Below, one piece after another: positions 1-8,465 of a DNA stretch of 64,000 nt. Numbering within the stretch: the first letter of the stretch is position 1; the number at the start of each line of letters is the position of its first letter. The notes beneath the pieces were generated by a model that had not been told where the DNA came from, made no database searches, and was given only the letters and a program-made list of their open reading frames with translations. Source of the stretch: G963663315 sp965116335 (GTDB taxonomy: Bacteria; Pseudomonadota; Gammaproteobacteria; Arenicellales; Poriferihabitantaceae); NCBI GenBank assembly GCA_965116335.1, contig OZ220677.1:2604001-2668000 (forward strand), in the 5' to 3' direction. Both the position numbers and the translations under genes were made by a program.

Positions 1-372
1 CTGATATCTGGACCAGCAGGAGCTACCCTCGCTTGATTCCACCAATCTCGAAACTCTTCCTCATCTGATGAACTTCTGGGATGACACTCACGATGAACCA
101 ATACAGCATTATGTATTTCTGTCAGCCCCCCTGAATCGGTATGGTACAACGTGATGAATGTCGCACTCATCCCAAGATACTCGCCGGTTGCTTCCCTTCA
201 TCCGGCACCACTGACAAATCTCCATATCTCGAAAAAAGACTGTTTGGCGTTCAAGATTTAACAGCGATTTGCATCATATCGTTCTTGTGCTCTTCAGTCT
301 GTGAAGTATGGTGTCAAGTTCTTCAAAAATTGTAGCATGAATAAATGACTGAATATCTGCGATCGGCTTCAT
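1..372 (-). pseudogene. HNH endonuclease remnant, frameshifted and cut by window edge
   Basis: Reading the minus strand from about 372 to 1 gives an HNH nuclease split over several frames. Positions 370-260 encode a stretch beginning MKPIADIQSFIHATIF. After a frame break, positions 240-135 encode FFRDMEICQWC and then WDECDIHHVVPY. After another one-base shift near 130-138, at a run of six G, the frame DSGGLTEIHNAVLVHRECHP continues to the window edge. The CxxC, HH, GG, N and HxxCH residues in this order are the normal HNH pattern. No single frame holds the motif, so the gene is broken, or the sequence has errors there. It follows the HEPN gene with about 10 bases between them, on the same strand, suggesting they were once co-transcribed. 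Its end lies outside the window. Confidence 0.6.
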
Positions 373-382
373 GTGAACAACT

Positions 383-1150
383 TCAGTAAGTATTGCGTAG
401 CGCGAGAATCAGGTCGGTCGCATCGCCATCCGGGTCTGGTACTCTGAAATCACATGGCCCGACACCAATGGAGGATCCGACAAGATCCATATATTTCTGA
501 AGATTAGAAAAAAACATACACATCTCTTCTTTCGGATGCTGACCCGAGGAATCATTCGCCAGTGCCACCTGCCTGTCCGAATGGACAATAATCTTGTTTC
601 TTGCCTCAACGATGAAATCTCTATAGCTGTGCAGTTTGTTCGACAGGTTTTTGATTTCCTCGGTCATACGTTCAATTTTACAAAGACCGGTATCCAGATT
701 TCTTACTGTCGCGTTTTCATTATTGTGGGTTTTTTCCTTGTCCGTTATCTTGCAAATTAACATCCAAATATATTCATGAAGAATTATGTTTAAGTTATGA
801 AAGAATTTGTGGGACGTGCGTTGCAAGAGTTCGTTGGTTTCATCATCGCCAGAATCATATAAAGTGTTGAAAATGTTGTAACACGTTCGCAGCCAGACGC
901 ACTGTTCCATGATGTGACCAAAAACCTCAATGTGTTCGATGTGTACTCTGCCGTTCCTGATCAGTTCGTTGAAGTCGTTTTGGGTAAATCCTTGATTACT
1001 GGAATCAAAGTCAGAGATGTAAAACTCGAACTTTTCGCGAAGTGTGTTACGCAGTTCCTTCTGTTCCCCACGACCTGTTCTTCGGAGTTCTCGCAAAATT
1101 TCGCGAATGGCATCAGCGTCACTCAGGGAAAATATTTTTCTTCCTTTCAT
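383..1150 (-). CDS. HEPN-domain protein, AbiU2-like
   Basis: A 255-residue soluble protein. The stretch RNKIIVHSDRQ (around residue 185) has the R-x5-H spacing of the HEPN ribonuclease motif and resembles the AbiU2 class of HEPN proteins, which occur in phage-defence and toxin loci. The middle (residues about 75-175) is predicted helical. The N-terminal 65 residues (FSLSDADAIREILREL onwards, then EFYISDF and GFTQNDF) look like a separate helical module; I recall similar stretches at the start of other uncharacterised bacterial proteins but cannot name the family. No signal peptide or membrane segment is seen. It lies just upstream of the broken HNH gene on the same strand, consistent with a former defence pair. 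The role as an RNA-cleaving or abortive-infection effector is inferred from the motif only. Confidence 0.55.
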   Translation of the reverse strand: MKGRKIFSLSDADAIREILRELRRTGRGEQKELRNTLREKFEFYISDFDSSNQGFTQNDFNELIRNGRVHIEHIEVFGHIMEQCVWLRTCYNIFNTLYDSGDDETNELLQRTSHKFFHNLNIILHEYIWMLICKITDKEKTHNNENATVRNLDTGLCKIERMTEEIKNLSNKLHSYRDFIVEARNKIIVHSDRQVALANDSSGQHPKEEMCMFFSNLQKYMDLVGSSIGVGPCDFRVPDPDGDATDLILALRNTY

Positions 1151-1351
1151 TTCTGTGTTAGTCGGTCTGAATATCAGTTATTTGGATATAATTCAGGTGC
1201 GTAATCTGCTACAAGCAGCCGTGGCTTCGCAAAAGTGGCAGTAGTGTAACAGTAGGAGTATGGATAGACCAATTCCATTGGTTGACCGTTGAAATTAGCA
1301 ACCAGTCAGTCGGGTCGTGTCAGTTTCTATCCTGCTCTTGGTTTTATCGGA

Positions 1352-1357
1352 TATAAT
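1352..1357 (+). promoter_or_regulatory. Possible -10 box upstream of tdm
   Basis: A perfect TATAAT lies about 48 bases before the tdm start codon, in the gap between the HEPN gene and tdm. No good -35 hexamer sits 16-18 bases upstream, so this is weak evidence for a promoter that may rely on an activator. Confidence 0.3.
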
Positions 1358-1404
1358 CTGTTGTCACAGACGATTCAGGCAGACCACACCGTTTATATGT
1401 TCGC

Positions 1405-3762
1405 ATGACCATTGACATCAATTCCATAGTTCGACTGAGAGAGCCCGGGTTGGGTGAGCAGTGGATTGGTCGGGAGCGTTATCTGGTTCGTGGCGGTGCT
1501 GTCGTTGCGGTGCCAATGATGCCGGGCGATGATCTGGAGATCGTTGACCCGGAAGGCCGTCAGCCGGCGCTTGTGTTCGCATTTGACGCTTCCGGTGGCA
1601 ATGTGACCGCTGCTCTGGGAGTCGAGCCCAATATCAGCGCGGCGTCCATCGCCCGGATGCTGGATGTTGACAATCCGGGCGCCGCCAAAATCCGCCGCAA
1701 GCTACAATCCTTTTCTGTTGATCTGGCCGGTTGCCGGGCGGCCGAATTATTGTCCGGGGAGACTCCGGCCGGTTCCAGTGTGAAGCTGACCTCGGAGCGC
1801 GAACTGATCTGTCTGATCTGCGCTCCGGGAGAGGCCATGAACGTGGATGGCGCGGGGGGGCCGCCGACCGACCTGATTGGTTATATTACCCGCGCAAACC
1901 CCGGCCACCTGATCGAGAATGATCTGCCTGAACCGCTCGCTGACGAGTTACAGAGTTTCCGGGTTGATGCCTCGACCGCACAAAGTTACGAGGTCAAGGC
2001 GGGAGAGTATATTCAGATTATTGATGTCGATGGCCGCCAGTGCTCTGATTTCCAGTGCTTCGACCGGGCCGCGATGGATCAGGGCAAGACCCGCAATCTG
2101 AGCGCTACTACGACTCGCTCGCTGATGGGTAGCGCCTATCCCGGCCCGGGGCTTTATTCCAAATTCTATGACATTGATTTCAAACCATTGGTAGAGGTTG
2201 TGCAGGATACCTGCGGTCGGCATGACAGTTTTGGTGTGGCCTGTACCAGCAAGTATTATGACGAAGCCGGTTATCCCGGCCATGTCAATTGCTCGGAAAA
2301 CTTCAATCAGGCACTGGCTCCCTGGCCGATTGAACCGAGGGCGGGATGGCAGGCGATGAATCTGTTTTTCAATACGTTTTTTGATGATTCATACTTGTAT
2401 ATGTTCGATGATCCCTGGTCGCGGCCTGGGGATTATGTGTTGATGCAGGCGTTGACGGATCTGGTCTGTGTCTCGTCTGCCTGTCCTTGTGATATTGATC
2501 CGGCCAACGGCTGGGTGCCGACCGATATTCATGTGCGGACGTATACGGGTGAAAACCTGTTCAAACGTGCGATCGCATTCAGAAAAACCACTGACGCAGA
2601 ACCTGAAATGACACAAGAAACCGGCTTTCATAGTAAGACCTCTCAGCTGACTCGTAATTTCTCGGAATACAATGGCTACTGGCTGGCCGATAACTTCACG
2701 AATCTGGGTGCAATCGCAGAATACTGGGCCTGCCGGGAAAGGGTTATCGTAACCGACCTGTCTCCATTGAGAAAATATGAGGTGACCGGCCCGGATGCCG
2801 AGGTACTGATGCAGACCTGTGTGACTCGTGATGTCCGCAAAATGGCGGACGGTCATGTGGTCTATACGGCGATGTGTTATGAGTCAGGCGGTATGATTGA
2901 TGACGGCACGGTTTTCAAGCTCGGCAACCACAATTTCCGTTGGGTGGGGGGCAATGACACTTCGGGGCTGTGGATTCGCGAGCAGGCGGAGAAACTGAAA
3001 TTCCGGGCCTGGGTGAAGGATTCAACCTCTGAGCTTCATAACTTGCAGGTGCAGGGACCGAAAAGTCTGGAAACGCTGAGGAAATGTGTCTGGACTCGTC
3101 CTGATCAGGCCAGCGTCGAAGAGCTTGCCTGGTTCCGGTTCTCGATTGCCCGAATCGGTGGCGCCGATGGCCCTCCGATTATCTGTTCGCGAACCGGCTA
3201 TACCGGCGAGCGCGGATATGAGATATTTTGTCATCCCCGAGATGCGGGAGCGGTTTGGGATGCGGTTTGGGAGGCTGGACAGGAATTTAAAATCGCGCCG
3301 CTCGGCCTGGAGGCGCTGGACTTGTTGCGGATTGAGGCGGGCCTGATTTTCGCCGGTTATGAGTTCTGCGATCAGACCGATCCGTTTGAGGCGGGCATCG
3401 GCTTTACGGTTCCATTACAATCCAAACAGGATGATTTCATCGGTCGTGAGCAACTACTTGAGCGCAAGCAAAATCCTCGACAAAAATTGGTCGGGTTGAA
3501 CCTGAACGGCGAAGAGGCCGCCGCTAATGGAGATCCGGTGTTTATCGGACGCGAGCAGGTTGGCGCCATTACCAGTGGTATGATCTCTCCTGTCTTGAGG
3601 AAAAATATTGCTCTTTGCAGAATGAAAATCATCCACACTGAACCCGGAACCGAAGTGGAGGTCGGCAAGCTGGATGGACATCAGAAACGGATTCCGGCAA
3701 CGGTCGTTGCATTCCCCCATTTTGATCCGAAGAAAGAGCGGGTTCGCGGGAATTACCAGTAG
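1405..3762 (+). CDS. tdm: Trimethylamine N-oxide demethylase (DUF1989 + GcvT fusion)
   Basis: A 785-residue fusion. Residues about 1-400 contain DUF1989-type sequence (DVDGRQCSDFQCFD near 210; HVNCSENF with Cys296; SSACPCD with Cys360 and Cys362), and residues about 420-780 form a GcvT-type tetrahydrofolate-binding aminomethyltransferase domain. This architecture and length match bacterial Tdm, which splits TMAO into dimethylamine and formaldehyde using metal-binding cysteines in the first domain; the second can pass the C1 unit to tetrahydrofolate. The first 180 residues look like a divergent extra copy of the small beta domain. It is followed after 61 bases by a Rieske oxygenase and faces tmm, whose product is TMAO, which strongly supports the assignment. 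Related DUF1989-GcvT proteins act on other methylated amines, so the substrate is not certain. Confidence 0.8.
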   Translation: MTIDINSIVRLREPGLGEQWIGRERYLVRGGAVVAVPMMPGDDLEIVDPEGRQPALVFAFDASGGNVTAALGVEPNISAASIARMLDVDNPGAAKIRRKLQSFSVDLAGCRAAELLSGETPAGSSVKLTSERELICLICAPGEAMNVDGAGGPPTDLIGYITRANPGHLIENDLPEPLADELQSFRVDASTAQSYEVKAGEYIQIIDVDGRQCSDFQCFDRAAMDQGKTRNLSATTTRSLMGSAYPGPGLYSKFYDIDFKPLVEVVQDTCGRHDSFGVACTSKYYDEAGYPGHVNCSENFNQALAPWPIEPRAGWQAMNLFFNTFFDDSYLYMFDDPWSRPGDYVLMQALTDLVCVSSACPCDIDPANGWVPTDIHVRTYTGENLFKRAIAFRKTTDAEPEMTQETGFHSKTSQLTRNFSEYNGYWLADNFTNLGAIAEYWACRERVIVTDLSPLRKYEVTGPDAEVLMQTCVTRDVRKMADGHVVYTAMCYESGGMIDDGTVFKLGNHNFRWVGGNDTSGLWIREQAEKLKFRAWVKDSTSELHNLQVQGPKSLETLRKCVWTRPDQASVEELAWFRFSIARIGGADGPPIICSRTGYTGERGYEIFCHPRDAGAVWDAVWEAGQEFKIAPLGLEALDLLRIEAGLIFAGYEFCDQTDPFEAGIGFTVPLQSKQDDFIGREQLLERKQNPRQKLVGLNLNGEEAAANGDPVFIGREQVGAITSGMISPVLRKNIALCRMKIIHTEPGTEVEVGKLDGHQKRIPATVVAFPHFDPKKERVRGNYQ

Positions 3763-3823
3763 TGCCCTCATGTGGAAAACAGGTATCAAATTGTATTGAT
3801 GAAAAATTGATGGAGGCCGAAGA

Positions 3824-4984
3824 ATGAACAAGCCGATTGACGGGGAATTGTCTATTATCGCGAAACAGACCGGGGATCAGAGTTTTTGCGAGGACCCCGG
3901 ACGATCATTCACGATGCCGGCCCGGTTTTACCGGGACGCCGGGGTTTATGAGATGGAAAAGGAGGCGATTTTTTATAATAGCTGGCATTACGCGGGGCAC
4001 GTCAGTCAAGTGCGGGAGGCCGGGCAATATATAACTACCCGAATCCACGAACAGAACGTGATCATTATCCGCGACAGTTCAGGGGAGTTGAAGGCTTTTT
4101 ATAATGTCTGTCAGCATCGCGGTCACGAACTTCTTGCCGGGCAGGGAAAAACCAACCTGATCGTTTGTCCTTATCACGCCTGGGCATATAATCTGGACGG
4201 TTCATTGAAGAAGGCGAGAAATTCAGAGAATATCGCCGGCTTCAACAAGTGTGATTTCGCGCTGAAATCGGTCCGGGTTGAGGTTTTCTGCACGATGGTG
4301 TTCATAAATCTGGACTCTGGGGCTGTTTCGTTGAAGGAGCAGAGCGGCGGTCTCGAGGATGAAATACGTAAATACTGCCCGCAGATGGACACTCTGACAA
4401 TGGCACGGCGCGACACCTGGACTGTCGCTAGTAACTGGAAAGTGTTGGTGGATAACTATCTTGAGTGTTATCACTGCGACCCGGCGCATCGGGATTTCGT
4501 CGATCTGGTTGATATGGACAGCTATCGAACCACTACCCACGGCATCTGGTCCAGCCAGATTTCGTCAGCTCCCCGGTCGATGGATAACAGCGCTTTCAAA
4601 TTCGAAAAGGGTGAGGTGGATATGGGGTTTGCTGGTTGGTTCGTATGGCCCAATCTCGCGATTTCGATCTATCCGGGAGAACCCAATATGTCAGTCATGC
4701 AAATCAACGGCGACGGTGCAGAGCAGTCTGTTGAATATCTGGACTGGTTTCTGCCTTCATCCATTCCGAGCAGACAGCAGCAGGATGCAATAACGTACCT
4801 GAAAGAGGTTCTCCAGCCTGAAGATATCGCTTTATGTGAGAGTGTCCAGCGCGGATTGAACTCAAAAGGCTATAACCAGGGTCGCTTCATGGTAGACCGG
4901 GAACTGACCGAGTTATCAGAACATGCGGTCCACCATTTCCAGAAGATGGTGGTCAAGGCGATTGGCGCTGACCTGGATGACTGA
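3824..4984 (+). CDS. Rieske non-haem iron oxygenase, quaternary-amine type (CntA/GbcA-like)
   Basis: A 386-residue oxygenase alpha subunit. The Rieske [2Fe-2S] ligands are Cys96, His98, Cys115 and His118. The catalytic iron site is in NYLECYHCDPAH (His217 and His222), with the third ligand probably the Asp in VLQPEDIALCE. The residue that bridges subunits is Glu214 rather than the usual Asp, a feature of the carnitine/betaine group (CntA, GbcA, stachydrine demethylase). These enzymes oxidise carnitine, choline, glycine betaine or similar compounds, releasing trimethylamine or formaldehyde. No ferredoxin reductase partner lies beside it, so electrons must come from elsewhere. The neighbouring tdm and tmm suggest it feeds a trimethylamine/TMAO route, but the exact substrate cannot be read from sequence. 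A ribosome site (GGAGG) precedes the ATG. Confidence 0.75.
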   Translation: MNKPIDGELSIIAKQTGDQSFCEDPGRSFTMPARFYRDAGVYEMEKEAIFYNSWHYAGHVSQVREAGQYITTRIHEQNVIIIRDSSGELKAFYNVCQHRGHELLAGQGKTNLIVCPYHAWAYNLDGSLKKARNSENIAGFNKCDFALKSVRVEVFCTMVFINLDSGAVSLKEQSGGLEDEIRKYCPQMDTLTMARRDTWTVASNWKVLVDNYLECYHCDPAHRDFVDLVDMDSYRTTTHGIWSSQISSAPRSMDNSAFKFEKGEVDMGFAGWFVWPNLAISIYPGEPNMSVMQINGDGAEQSVEYLDWFLPSSIPSRQQQDAITYLKEVLQPEDIALCESVQRGLNSKGYNQGRFMVDRELTELSEHAVHHFQKMVVKAIGADLDD

Positions 4985-5061
4985 TAGACACCGAGCCGGT
5001 TTTTAAGTGCCGGTGCGCGTGAAATTCCACCGCACGTGAAATCCCACCGCATGATCCCGGA

Positions 5062-6402
5062 TCAGGTCTCCAGATAACTCTCCAGGGAGTCGTCGAGCGC
5101 GTCTTTCCACGGAGTATGGTGAGGCGGGGCCATGGTTCCGGTCAACGGGGATTTGTGTCCGTGGTTACGGAACGTCATGATATTTTTCTTTTTGTTTTTC
5201 TTCCATTCATAAAAAGCCTGATCCGAGTCCGCCGTATCGAAGTGCGGATAATCGGTCATGGCCATCAGGCGCATCGTATAGTCTCCCTGATATTTGATGG
5301 CGCCGTAATCATCGGCAATGTTATCCTCGGCTTCGCGCCATTTATCAATATCCGCGTGCATTTCGGGTTGTGACGGGACCTCCAGCCGCCCCAGGATCAG
5401 GTCCCGCGCATACCAGGCTTGAGCGTCAAACATGTTGAAGGTATACCATTGATCCTGCATACCGAGATACATCAGTTTCGGGTTATATTCCCAGACTACG
5501 CCGTTGTACAGGTTGACCGGATACAGGCGGTTATTGGTTTTTAGCCGCAATTCTTCCGCCATGAACGGGAAGTGGTGGAGGTAGCCGGTGCACAGGATGA
5601 TCGAATCCACATCGCGGGTACTGCCATCCTTGAAAGTGGCTGTGTTGCCTTCCACCTTTTGCAGTAGCGGGACTTCCTGCCAGTTGTCCGGCCAGTCATA
5701 TCCCATGGCCGCGGTGCGGTGGGATACTGTGATGGATTTCGCGCCATACTTCCAGCATTGTGAGCCAATATCTTCCGCCGAATAGGAGGTGCCGATGATC
5801 AGGATGTCCTGATCCTTGAATTCCAGGGCATCGCGGAAATCATGTGCGTGCAGGATGCGCCCGGGAAAGGAATCGAATCCATCGAAGCGAGGCACATTGG
5901 GAGTCGAGAAATGGCCAGTGGCGACAATCACATAGTCGAATTCTTCACTGTATTCTTGATCGTTCGCGTGATCCTGCACGACCACGGTAAACATCCCGTC
6001 CGCGTCATCATAAGTGACATGCCGGACCGTTGATTGGAAGCGAATCAGGTCGCGAACTCCTGCCTTTTTGACACGGCCTGCTATGTAGTCGAACAAAACA
6101 GCGCGTGGTGGGTATGAGGCGATGGGCTTGCCAAAATGTTCCTCGAAGGAGTAATCAGCAAACTCCAGACCTTCCTTCGGGCCATTCGACCACAGGTAGC
6201 GGTACATACTGCCATGCACAGGTTCCCCATTCTCATCCAGCCCGGTACGCCAGGTATAGTTCCACAAGCCGCCCCAGTCGGACTGTTTCTCGAAACAGAC
6301 AATTTCCGGGATTTCAGTTCCTTTTGAGCGGGCGGATGTGAAAGCTCTGAGCTGGGCCAGTCCACTTGGGCCTGCTCCGATGATTGCAACGCGTCTGGTC
6401 AT
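5062..6402 (-). CDS. tmm: Trimethylamine monooxygenase (flavin-containing)
   Basis: A 446-residue class B flavin monooxygenase that would convert trimethylamine to TMAO using FAD, NADPH and oxygen. Visible motifs are the FAD Rossmann loop GAGPSGL at residues 8-14, the FMO signature FPGRILHAHDF, the NADPH-binding GTSYSAEDIG, and the distal LCTGYLHHFPF. The stretch WGGLWNYTWRTG followed by HGSMYRYLWSNGPKE is typical of marine bacterial Tmm (Roseovarius and Methylophaga types), and the length agrees. It is convergent with the Rieske oxygenase, 77 bases away. Together with tdm it makes a trimethylamine to TMAO to dimethylamine plus formaldehyde route. Tmm can also oxidise dimethyl sulfide in known cases. 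The start ATG at 6402 gives the FAD motif at the expected distance. Confidence 0.88.
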   Translation of the reverse strand: MTRRVAIIGAGPSGLAQLRAFTSARSKGTEIPEIVCFEKQSDWGGLWNYTWRTGLDENGEPVHGSMYRYLWSNGPKEGLEFADYSFEEHFGKPIASYPPRAVLFDYIAGRVKKAGVRDLIRFQSTVRHVTYDDADGMFTVVVQDHANDQEYSEEFDYVIVATGHFSTPNVPRFDGFDSFPGRILHAHDFRDALEFKDQDILIIGTSYSAEDIGSQCWKYGAKSITVSHRTAAMGYDWPDNWQEVPLLQKVEGNTATFKDGSTRDVDSIILCTGYLHHFPFMAEELRLKTNNRLYPVNLYNGVVWEYNPKLMYLGMQDQWYTFNMFDAQAWYARDLILGRLEVPSQPEMHADIDKWREAEDNIADDYGAIKYQGDYTMRLMAMTDYPHFDTADSDQAFYEWKKNKKKNIMTFRNHGHKSPLTGTMAPPHHTPWKDALDDSLESYLET

Positions 6403-6607
6403 GACTCTTCTCCGGCGTTTATTGGGGAAAACAAAAATCCTCCACTCCAGATCAGGGTTTATCGAAAGTGGGGGAACGACTGCTGAATTTTAGATTGTTG
6501 GCCTGCAAATGGCAACAATGGGTGTAGCGAGCAAATGAATTGTCCGGTTGCGTGGGATGGTACTTAAGACCGCCCCACCATCAGAGCTTGCTCTCGACCT
6601 GATCGGG

Positions 6608-6637
6608 GGGCGACCCTGAAGTGGTCGCCCGTTTTGT
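6608..6637 (+). terminator. Rho-independent terminator-like hairpin with no obvious gene
   Basis: A perfect 8-bp stem (GGGCGACC / GGTCGCCC) with a 7-base loop is followed by GTTTTGTT on the plus strand. No plus-strand gene is visible in the 200 bases before it. It may end a small RNA or a decayed transcript. Confidence 0.5.
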
Positions 6638-6763
6638 TGCTTTCGGCACTACTGGTGCGAGGCGGGTTTCTACTGCGCGTTTGAGTTCCGCGATATAGCA
6701 TAGGGAAACGAGCGATTTAAGTCCTGCCAACCCGATATGCTTTCGATTTTCTGGCAGATCCTG

Positions 6764-6811
6764 CTTTCCCGGTGCACCGCATCCACCTGCGGTTGTACAT
6801 GCTCCGGGTTA
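6764..6811 (+). repeat. Imperfect direct repeat, left copy
   Basis: About 48 bases starting CTTTCCCGGTGCACCGC and ending GCTCCGGGTT match 15137-15182 in the same orientation, with one indel and several substitutions (roughly 80-85% identical by eye). The two copies lie near the left and right edges of the defence island. The meaning is unknown: it may be leftover coding sequence from a duplicated gene or a recombination junction. Confidence 0.55.
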
Positions 6812-6959
6812 ATTATTGCTGTCCCGTTTTTCAATTGCGTTGCGCGCACTCTCAGGCAGGGTTGCGTAGAGTTCTTTGACACGTCTTGGTTCGGAAATCA
6901 TCTTGTCAGCAATCAAGTTCAAAAGTTTGAAAAAAACTCTCGGCCTTCGCCCTATCATC

Positions 6960-7061
6960 ATGGGAGACATATTTCATTCCCCTGCACCGCGGGAAACAAA
7001 AAGTCCGGCTTGTGGCCCCTCCGACAAAATATTCTGACAGAAACCTTTTTTCATTTCTCAC
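6960..7061 (-). pseudogene. Scrap of a second EcoRII-type endonuclease gene
   Basis: On the minus strand, 7061-7015 encodes VRNEKRFLSEYFVGGA, nearly the same as the start of the endonuclease gene at 14208 (MRNEKEFLSEYIIDVAA). A few bases further, in another frame, 7018-6970 encodes HKPDFLFPAVQGNE, matching the catalytic PDFLFPG region of the same gene near 13600. Upstream DNA (7060-7085) also resembles 14208-14240. This is a decayed paralogue with its middle deleted. The whole stretch 6403-7401 has no intact gene: it holds the terminator-like hairpin, the direct repeat and this scrap. Confidence 0.6.
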
Positions 7062-7401
7062 CACCCCTTGAGTTTTCCTCCCGCATGCTCTCCATATCCT
7101 GAATACAACCACTTTTCTGTTGTGCTGATTATCTTGTCTGGGAAATCCCGACTCCTCGATAAGCTGAGATATTTCTCTCTGACCGGACGCTGGCATCCAG
7201 TTTTCTCTGGGTCATTTTTTGACAGTATGACAGAGAAGGACAGCTTTTTTCCAATTAATGTGGGAGGATTTTTGAACTCGGAATATTTTTAAGGAGTAAC
7301 ATGCAAACTGAGGTCTTTCGGGAGTTTCGCTGAACTTACTAAGAAACAGAATCTGCGTTTAATGTACAATACTATACAATGCATGTATCAGCAGGATAAA
7401 A

Positions 7402-8460
7402 ATGGCTCTGGACTTTTACGATTTCTTCAGTAGCTGCGGGGGCACAAGTTGTGGAATGCAGAATGCAGGGATGACTGTCCGATTCGGGCTGGATGTTGAC
7501 CCCGATGCGAAAATGACTTGGGAAGCTAATTACAAAAAAACGAAATTCGTTTGCAGAGACATCCGCCAAGTATCTGTTGATGATGTGGCCCCATATATCA
7601 AACGGCGATATAGTCGCCCTATAGTTTTTGGAGCATGTGCACCATGTCAACCATTTTCCAGGCAAAGTCGCACCCGAAATAATGACGACAAAAGACGTGA
7701 TTTACTGGGTGAATTCCACCGGTTTGTCGAAGCCTGGTTGCCGGAATATGTATTTGTTGAGAATGTTCCCGGAATTCAGAAAATTGACCAACATAACGGA
7801 CCATTTGCCGATTTCATCCGGCTGCTCGACAATCTGCACTATTCATACGATTTCAAAATTGTAATGGCATACCATTACGGAGTCCCCCAAAGCAGGAGAA
7901 GACTGGTTCTGCTCGGTAGTCGACTCGGCTCAATTGAAATTCCACCACCTACTCACGGATCTGGAACCGACCGACCGGAGATTCCCACCGTTTGGGAGTG
8001 GATTTCGCACCTTCCCCCTATCAAGGCTGGTGAAACTCATCCCAGCATAGCCAACCACCGTGCTGCTCGGCTTTCACCTTTGAATCTATGCCGTATTTCA
8101 GCTATCCCTCCCGGAGGGGACCGGAGAGATTGGCCTCAGGAACTTGAATTGCCGTGCCACCAAAAACATGCAGGACACACTGATGTTTACGGCAGAATGA
8201 CTAAAAATCGGCCATCTGCCGCATTAACCACACGTTGCATTAGTCTTTCGAACGGTCGCTTCGGACACCCCACCCAAAACCGGGCAATCAGTGTACGCGA
8301 AGCCGCCTGTATTCAAACGTTTCCTATGAATTTCATTTTTCACGGTAATCTGAATTCAATGGCGCGTCAAGTAGGAAATGCTGTTCCTGTTGTCATGGCC
8401 AAAGTCTTCGGAGACCGGATCATCAGTCACTATCTGTCATACAAGAAATCCAGGGTATAA
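7402..8460 (+). CDS. dcm: DNA (cytosine-5-)-methyltransferase, Dcm-like
   Basis: A 352-residue C5-cytosine methylase. The family motifs are in order: I DFFSSCGGTSCGM (SAM binding, near residue 5), IV GACAPCQPFSRQ with the catalytic Cys, VI FVENVPG, VIII YGVPQSRRRLVLLGS, and X QVGNAVPVVMAKVF near the end. The target-recognition region between VIII and IX is short, so the protein is smaller than EcoRII-type methylases (over 450 residues). It begins the transcript that continues, after 5 bases, into the double-GHKL gene and then the receiver gene. The broken EcoRII-type endonuclease at the other end of the island suggests a CCWGG-like target, but that is inference. The island is visibly richer in A and T than flanking housekeeping genes, suggesting transfer. 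Confidence 0.88.
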   Translation: MALDFYDFFSSCGGTSCGMQNAGMTVRFGLDVDPDAKMTWEANYKKTKFVCRDIRQVSVDDVAPYIKRRYSRPIVFGACAPCQPFSRQSRTRNNDDKRRDLLGEFHRFVEAWLPEYVFVENVPGIQKIDQHNGPFADFIRLLDNLHYSYDFKIVMAYHYGVPQSRRRLVLLGSRLGSIEIPPPTHGSGTDRPEIPTVWEWISHLPPIKAGETHPSIANHRAARLSPLNLCRISAIPPGGDRRDWPQELELPCHQKHAGHTDVYGRMTKNRPSAALTTRCISLSNGRFGHPTQNRAISVREAACIQTFPMNFIFHGNLNSMARQVGNAVPVVMAKVFGDRIISHYLSYKKSRV

Positions 8461-8465
8461 GTACA

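Noticed and set aside
6670..6882. A 70-codon minus-strand frame in the gap after tmm
   Set aside because: It spans the imperfect repeat and shows no family-like sequence; more likely decayed DNA than a gene.
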